From DAHUYF01 sp035623985 (GTDB lineage: Bacteria > Pseudomonadota > Alphaproteobacteria > ATCC43930 > CGMCC-115725), in assembly GCA_035623985.1 (NCBI GenBank), contig DASPSJ010000114.1:1-64000 (forward strand): a stretch of DNA of 64,000 nt, written 5' to 3'. Positions within the stretch are counted from its first letter, which is position 1; every line of letters starts with the position of its first letter. The notes under the pieces are model-generated. The model was given only the letters and a program-made list of their open reading frames with translations, was not told the origin of the DNA and did not search any database. This document shows positions 59,554 through 64,000 of the stretch, piece after piece. The position numbers and the translations under genes were made by a program.

Positions 59554-60369
59554 TTATTGGGCGCCGCCCGCCTGAGTGACGTTCACCGCCACCGCCATCG
59601 TCTCCGCCGCGGTGCCGCGCCGGACGCCGCGCACCGGCGCCGCCGACCAGTAGTCGAGCCCGACGCTCGTCCGGATATAAGCCTCGGTCGGGCAGATCCG
59701 GTTGGCCGGATCGAAGCCCACCCAGCCGAGGTCGTGGACGAAAGCCTCGGCCCAGCCATGGGTGGCTTGATACTCGCGCGCCTCCACCCCCGTCCACAAA
59801 TATCCGCCGATATAGCGCGCGGGGATGCCGAGCACGCGCGCGGCGGCGATGAAGAGGTGGGCGTGGTCCTGGCATACCCCGGCGCCGGCGGCGAGCGCTT
59901 CGGCCGCGGGGGTGACGGTCTCGGTGGCGCCCGGGAGGTAGTCGAGCCTCTCGCGCACGGCGATCAGCAGCGCGTGGAGCTGCTTCAGCACCGAGCCTTG
60001 CGGCACCGCCTGGCGCGCCAGCGCCGTGATCGCGTCGTCCGGCCGGGTGAGCTTGGTGCAGCGCAGAAAGAACAGCGGCGGCAGGGGCTCGGGCGCGCCG
60101 CGCACGATGCCGTTGGTCGTCGCGGTCTCGACCTCGCCTTCGACGAATACCACCGCCGAGGCGTGCAAATGATTGATCGCGTGGCTATGGGCGAGGTTGC
60201 CATAGCCGTCGACGAAGATCGGCAGCTCGCGCCGCGTGTCGCTCCACACCCGCCAGTGCACGATCCGCAGCCCTTCATAGGAGCGCGGCGTGAGCCGCAA
60301 GGTCTGGATCGCGCCGGCGACCGGACTGTCGTAGCTGTAGGAGGTCTGATGCCTGACGTGCAGTCGCAT
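59554..60369 (-). CDS. Transglutaminase-like cysteine protease-fold protein
   Basis: A 271-residue protein: N-terminal beta domain (MRLHVRHQTSYSYDSPVAGAIQTLRLTPRS) and a transglutaminase-like core with the triad Cys (GAGVCQDHAHLF), His (THGWAEAFV) and Asp (VGFDPANRI). It belongs to the group found with alpha-E, ATP-grasp and Anbu genes, thought to make or cleave isopeptide/amide bonds. Twelve bases separate it from the alpha-E gene. Confidence 0.92.
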   Translation of the reverse strand: MRLHVRHQTSYSYDSPVAGAIQTLRLTPRSYEGLRIVHWRVWSDTRRELPIFVDGYGNLAHSHAINHLHASAVVFVEGEVETATTNGIVRGAPEPLPPLFFLRCTKLTRPDDAITALARQAVPQGSVLKQLHALLIAVRERLDYLPGATETVTPAAEALAAGAGVCQDHAHLFIAAARVLGIPARYIGGYLWTGVEAREYQATHGWAEAFVHDLGWVGFDPANRICPTEAYIRTSVGLDYWSAAPVRGVRRGTAAETMAVAVNVTQAGGAQ

Positions 60370-60380
60370 GGGGCCCGTCG

Positions 60381-61325
60381 CTACATCAGGTAGAGCGCGT
60401 GGATCGCTTCGCCCAGCGTCACCGACCGGTCGATGAAATCGGTGAGGAACTCGTGCAGCCCGGACTGGAAGATGTCCTGGATGCGCCCGAAGCGCAGCCG
60501 CGCGTGCAGCTCGCCGGCGATGCGATGGCATTCGCCGCGCTTGCCGCCATAGGCTTCCGCCAGCATCTCGAGCTGGTGAGTGATCTGGTCGTAGCAGCTC
60601 AGCAGCGAGCGCGGCATCTCCGGCCGCAGGATGAGGAACTCCGCCACCAGCCACGGCTTCAGCCGGTCGTGATAGACCCAGTGATAGCTGCGCAGCGCCG
60701 ATACCGAGCGCAGGATCGCCTGCCAGTGATAGTAATCGAGCGTGCCGCCCACCCCTTGGTGCTGCGGCATCAGCACGTGATATTTGACGTCGAGGATCCG
60801 CGCGGTGTTGTCGGCGCGCTCGACGAAGGTGCCGAGCCGCGTGAAATAATAGGCGTCCTTGCGCAGCATGGTATTGGAGTAGGCGCCGTTGAACAGCAGC
60901 GAGCGCTCCTTCACCCATTCCAGCAGCTCCGGCAGGTTGGCCAGCGGCACGGCGAAGCGGGTGGAGTTATGCGCCTGGTACCAGGTCTCGTTCAGCGCGT
61001 CCCACATGTCGACGGTGAGCGCCGTGCGCACGGCGCGCGCGTTGCGCCGCGCCGTCTCGAGGCAGGAGAAGATGCTCGAGGGATTGTCGGGATCGCGCAC
61101 CAGGTAATCGACGACCAGCGGCGCGGTGGCCTCGCCGTGCTTGGCGAAGAACGCCGGCTCGCAGCCCGCCGCAATCAGCGTCGAGTGCCATTCATTGCCG
61201 GGGTTGTCGAGCGAGCGCGCCATGCTGGACATGCGGTGCCCGACCATGACGATGCGGGCGATGTTCTCCGCGCGCTCCATGTACCGCGCGAGCCAGTAGA
61301 GGCTGTCGGCCGTGCGGCTCAGCAT
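60381..61325 (-). CDS. Alpha-E domain protein (DUF403)
   Basis: A 314-residue all-helical protein: MLSRTADSLYWLARYMERAENIARIVMVGHRM at the N-terminus is diagnostic, with FTRLGTFVERADNTARILDVKYH and YHWQAILRSVSALRSYH in the middle. Alpha-E proteins accompany circularly permuted ATP-grasp ligases and transglutaminases in a predicted peptide-synthesis or modification system. Function not experimentally established to my knowledge. Confidence 0.92.
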   Translation of the reverse strand: MLSRTADSLYWLARYMERAENIARIVMVGHRMSSMARSLDNPGNEWHSTLIAAGCEPAFFAKHGEATAPLVVDYLVRDPDNPSSIFSCLETARRNARAVRTALTVDMWDALNETWYQAHNSTRFAVPLANLPELLEWVKERSLLFNGAYSNTMLRKDAYYFTRLGTFVERADNTARILDVKYHVLMPQHQGVGGTLDYYHWQAILRSVSALRSYHWVYHDRLKPWLVAEFLILRPEMPRSLLSCYDQITHQLEMLAEAYGGKRGECHRIAGELHARLRFGRIQDIFQSGLHEFLTDFIDRSVTLGEAIHALYLM

Positions 61326-61375
61326 GGCCTCGCACCGGCTTTCGCAAATCGGTCGCTCGACGGGAAAGATTCATC

Positions 61376-61500
61376 ATGGAGACACGGAGAGATAAAGAAC
61401 GGCGCGCCCACCTTCGCCGAAGCGAAGCCGCTTCGGCTTCGCGTAGGCAGGCGAAGCGCGCCTAACACCGATTCTCCGCGCCCTCCGCGTCTCCGTGGCG
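61376..61500. repeat. Dispersed palindromic repeat, copy 3
   Basis: CACGGAGA at the left pairs with TCTCCGTG at 61490-61497. The centre has a perfect GCGAAGCCG-CTT-CGGCTTCGC hairpin (61422-61442), and GGCGCGCC is shared with copy 1. It lies between the ATP-grasp and alpha-E genes of one apparent operon. See copies at 45127 and 49914. Confidence 0.75.
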
Positions 61501-61585
61501 ACGTCCCCGGGTGACGGACCCGGAGTGAAAAGGGAAGGGGAGTGACGGTCTCGGGCGCTGTCTCGGCCATTTTTGCTTCCGGATA

Positions 61586-63070
61586 CTAGTCCTCCAGCAC
61601 CCAGGTGTCCTTGGTGCCGCCGCCCTGGCTCGAATTGACGACGAGCGAGCCTTCGCGCAGCGCGACGCGCGTCAAGCCTCCGGGCACGATGCGGATCTCC
61701 TGGCCCACCAGCACGAAAGGCCGGAGGTCGACATGGCGCGGTGCGATGCCGGATTCGACGAAAGTGGGACAGGTGGAAAGCGCGAGCGTCGGCTGCGCGA
61801 TATAGTCCTGGGGCGCGGCGCGCAGCTTGTCGGCAAAGGCGGCAAGCTGCTCGCGCGTCGCCTGCGGCCCGATCAGCATGCCGTAGCCGCCGGAGCCGCG
61901 CGCCTCCTTCACCACGAGCTCGCCGAGATGCTCCAGGACGTAGGCCAGATCCTCCTTCTCGCCGCAGCTATAGGTGCGGACGTTGTGGAGGATCGGTTCC
62001 TCGCCGAGATAGAAACGGATCATCGCCGGCACATAAGGGTAGATCGACTTGTCGTCGGCGACGCCGACGCCAACGCCGTTCGCCAGCGTCACGTTGCCGG
62101 AGCGGTAGGCATTGAACAGCCCCGGCGTGCCGACCACGGAATCCGACCGGAAGGTCAGGGGATCGATGAAATCATCGTCGACGCGGCGGTAGATGACGTC
62201 GACGCGCTTCGGCCCCTCGGTGGTGCGCATGTAGACGATGTTGTCGTCGACGAAGAGGTCGATGCCCTCGACGATCTCGATCCCCATCTCGTCGGCGAGG
62301 AAGGAGTGCTCGTAATAGGCGCTGTTGTAGGAGCCGGGGGTCAACAGCGCGACGCGCGGCACGCCGGCGCAATTGGGCGGCGCCACCGATTGCAGCGTCT
62401 CCAGCAAATCCTCGGGATAGTGCGACACCGAGGCGACGCGATGGCGGGCGAAGAGATCGGGAAAGAGCCGCATCATCGCCTCGCGGTTCTCCAGCATGTA
62501 GGAGACGCCCGAGGGCGTGCGGCAATTGTCCTCCAGCACGGTGAAGTCGCGCGGGCCCAGCCGCACCAGATCGATGCCGGCGACGTGGGTGTAGACGCCT
62601 TGCGCCGGCTCGAAATCCTGCATCTCCGGCCGGAAGCCTTCGTTGTGCAGCACCAGCTCGGGCGGGATGAGACCGGCGCGCAGGATCTGGCGCCCGTGAT
62701 AGACGTCGCGCAGGAAGTCGTTGAGCGCGCGCACGCGCTGGCGCAGGCCGCGCGACACCAGCTCCCATTCCGCGGCGTCGAGCACGCGCGGAATGATGTC
62801 GAAGGGAATGAGCCGCTCGGGATCGCCGCCCTCGGCATAGACGGCAAAGGTGATGCCGATGCGGCGGAACAGCAACTCCGCCTCCCGCCGCTTCAGCGAC
62901 AGCGCTTCGGCCGGCGTCTCGGCGATCCACCGCTGAATCCCTTGGTATTGCGCGCGGCAATCCGCCGCCGCCCCCATCTCGTCGAACGGAAGCGCCGTGC
63001 CTATGGTCTCGACTGCCGTCAGGCTCACGATCGTTCCCGGCCCTCCGCCCGATTTGCGCCGCCGCACCAT
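61586..63070 (-). CDS. Circularly permuted type 2 ATP-grasp protein
   Basis: About 494 residues, the first gene of the Anbu-associated operon. Blocks: FDIIPRVLDAAEWELVSRGLRQRVRALNDFLRDVYHGRQIL, LEDNCRTPSGVSYMLENREAMMRLFP, VANGVGVGVADDKSIYPYVPAMIRFYLGEEPIL-like ALANGVGVGVADDKSIY, VVKEARGSGGYGMLIGP (ATP-binding), and RIVPGGLTRVALREGSLVVNSSQGGGTKDTWVL at the C-terminus. Predicted to ligate an amino or peptide group using ATP. ATG 63070 is used; GTG 63028 is an alternative. Confidence 0.92.
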   Translation of the reverse strand: MVRRRKSGGGPGTIVSLTAVETIGTALPFDEMGAAADCRAQYQGIQRWIAETPAEALSLKRREAELLFRRIGITFAVYAEGGDPERLIPFDIIPRVLDAAEWELVSRGLRQRVRALNDFLRDVYHGRQILRAGLIPPELVLHNEGFRPEMQDFEPAQGVYTHVAGIDLVRLGPRDFTVLEDNCRTPSGVSYMLENREAMMRLFPDLFARHRVASVSHYPEDLLETLQSVAPPNCAGVPRVALLTPGSYNSAYYEHSFLADEMGIEIVEGIDLFVDDNIVYMRTTEGPKRVDVIYRRVDDDFIDPLTFRSDSVVGTPGLFNAYRSGNVTLANGVGVGVADDKSIYPYVPAMIRFYLGEEPILHNVRTYSCGEKEDLAYVLEHLGELVVKEARGSGGYGMLIGPQATREQLAAFADKLRAAPQDYIAQPTLALSTCPTFVESGIAPRHVDLRPFVLVGQEIRIVPGGLTRVALREGSLVVNSSQGGGTKDTWVLED

Positions 63071-63314
63071 GCCGGCTGCAAACCCCGGGCCAATCCCCCG
63101 GGATCGCGGAGAAGCGCCTGTAGACGCTGAATTTCCCCACCTCGGCACGCACGTGCCGCGGGCATGGCGCAAAGGCATACCCGCGTGGGCTGATTAAACA
63201 ACAGGCAATTTTGCCGGCAACGGCGGTCTGCGCCAAGTTAAATCGCGGCAGCCCGCTGGCATGGCCTTTGCGTTGCGGACAAGAGCCGCGCAGCAACAGG
63301 CGGGTTGCTTTGCC

Positions 63315-63698
63315 GTGAAACCGAAGCATGTGCTGGTGGTCGACGATGATCCCGCGATCCTGGAGGTCATCGAGCGCGCGCTGGCCGCGGCGAATTTCCG
63401 CGTCAGCAAGGCGCGCCGCGTCTCCATTGCGCGCGATGTCCTCATGCGCCAGACGATCGACCTCGTGATTACCGATGCGCGCATTCCCGGCGAAACCGGG
63501 CTGCGTCTCGCCGAGACCGCCCGGGAGCTTGGCATCGCCCTGATCGTCATGAGCGGCGACCCCGAATGGGCGGCCGAACACGGCATGGATCCCGAGCAAT
63601 ATCTCGCCAAGCCCTTCGACCTGCGGGAATTACTGCAGCTCGTGCACGCCTCGCTTGAAGCCGGCGGCAGCTTGGCCGGCATCCGCCACGATTGCTGA
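63315..63698 (+). CDS. Single-domain response regulator
   Basis: A 127-residue receiver domain without output domain: acidic cluster DDD at about 10-12, phosphoacceptor D54 (LVITDARIPG), Ser near 80 (VMSGDP) and K99 (LAKPFD). The GTG at 63315 gives the standard length; the longer in-frame start at 63261 adds an unsupported extension. No sensor kinase is adjacent. It would act as a phosphate shuttle or by protein contact. Confidence 0.88.
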   Translation: MKPKHVLVVDDDPAILEVIERALAAANFRVSKARRVSIARDVLMRQTIDLVITDARIPGETGLRLAETARELGIALIVMSGDPEWAAEHGMDPEQYLAKPFDLRELLQLVHASLEAGGSLAGIRHDC

Positions 63699-63779
63699 CC
63701 TCGCGCCGGCCCGGCTTGCGCTTCCGGCGGCTTTCGGCCTACATTTGCTGCGGCGCAGCATGATCGGGGCGAAGTCGGC

Positions 63780-63977
63780 ATGTCGGCGGCGATGCGAGTG
63801 GTCTATGTCGGTCCGGAGGCGGTTTTCCACGGCTTGGAGGGGCGGCTGGTGACGGCGGAGGACCGCGCCACGGGCGCGCCACGCCTGCTGTTTCAGCCGG
63901 AATGCGCCGGGATCATGGCCTTGCCCTGCGAGGCCGAGCATGTCCGCCTCGTCGAGCCGCCGGAGATCCTCCGCTGA
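63780..63977 (+). CDS. Small hypothetical protein
   Basis: A 65-residue protein with a beta-rich pattern (MRVVYVGPEAVFHGLEGRLVTAEDRATGAPRLLF) ending in EHVRLVEPPEI. It resembles short SH3-like or beta-barrel proteins but no family is certain. It may start at the second Met (63792). It lies 81 bp after the response regulator. Confidence 0.5.
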   Translation: MSAAMRVVYVGPEAVFHGLEGRLVTAEDRATGAPRLLFQPECAGIMALPCEAEHVRLVEPPEILR

Positions 63978-64000
63978 GCCTCGATCGTTTGGCCGCGGCG

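Overview
The window is GC-rich DNA from a chromosome-like, metabolically versatile alphaproteobacterium. This is inferred from the style of its QueC, BkdAB, Kup, BiuH and Anbu-type genes; no rRNA or tRNA is present to fix the taxon. About 67 genes are supported, plus two adjacent gene remnants. At the left edge is the 3' end of a group II intron (domains V/VI).

Region 0.2-9.4 kb holds a secreted unknown, a vanadium-dependent haloperoxidase-like protein, a DMT exporter, three envelope proteins of unknown role, queC, and an orphan E1/ThiF-like adenylyltransferase. Region 9.4-17.9 kb is a branched-chain 2-oxo acid catabolic block: an Lrp/AsnC regulator divergent from E1-alpha, E1-beta, E2 and E3 genes, followed by a 3-hydroxyisobutyrate-dehydrogenase-type enzyme and an Old Yellow Enzyme.

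Region 18.2-27.4 kb is the most interesting part: a compact nine-gene operon, preceded by a strikingly AT-rich segment. It encodes a free-standing amino-acid adenylation domain, a free-standing carrier protein and a non-heme Fe/2-oxoglutarate enzyme with the His-X-Ala motif that marks carrier-protein-dependent halogenases (SyrB2/CytC3 type). It continues with two type II thioesterases, an RraA/HMG-aldolase-like protein, a branched-chain aminotransferase, a 2-isopropylmalate synthase lacking the regulatory domain, and an NtaA/SnaA/DszA-type flavin monooxygenase. Together these suggest that a chain-extended or branched amino acid is made, loaded on the carrier, chlorinated at an unactivated carbon, tailored and released. 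The combination does not match any pathway I know.

Region 27.5-46.2 kb is ordinary accessory metabolism: two CPA2 antiporters around a GNAT gene, an F420-reductase-like oxidoreductase, a metallo-hydrolase, a DUF899/serine-hydrolase remnant, a MarR regulator with a palindromic operator (its core recurs 23 kb away before an MFS gene), transporters, kup, a cold-shock protein, an amine oxidase, an inositol-monophosphatase-family enzyme and an SDR.

Region 46.3-55.5 kb is a nitrogen-scavenging island: a BMP-type ABC importer, formamidase, biuret hydrolase and a cupin on the minus strand, divergent from allophanate hydrolase. Both directions are preceded by sequences matching sigma-54 promoters (GG-N10-GC), with a TGC-N11-GCA (NtrC-like) site between them. 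The expected route is biuret to allophanate to ammonia and CO2.

Region 55.5-64 kb has small unknowns, an MFS transporter, DUF2277, and the Anbu-peptidase operon (circularly permuted ATP-grasp, alpha-E, transglutaminase, Anbu) ending in a GntR regulator, then a single-domain response regulator. Three related palindromic intergenic repeats lie at 45.1, 49.9 and 61.4 kb.
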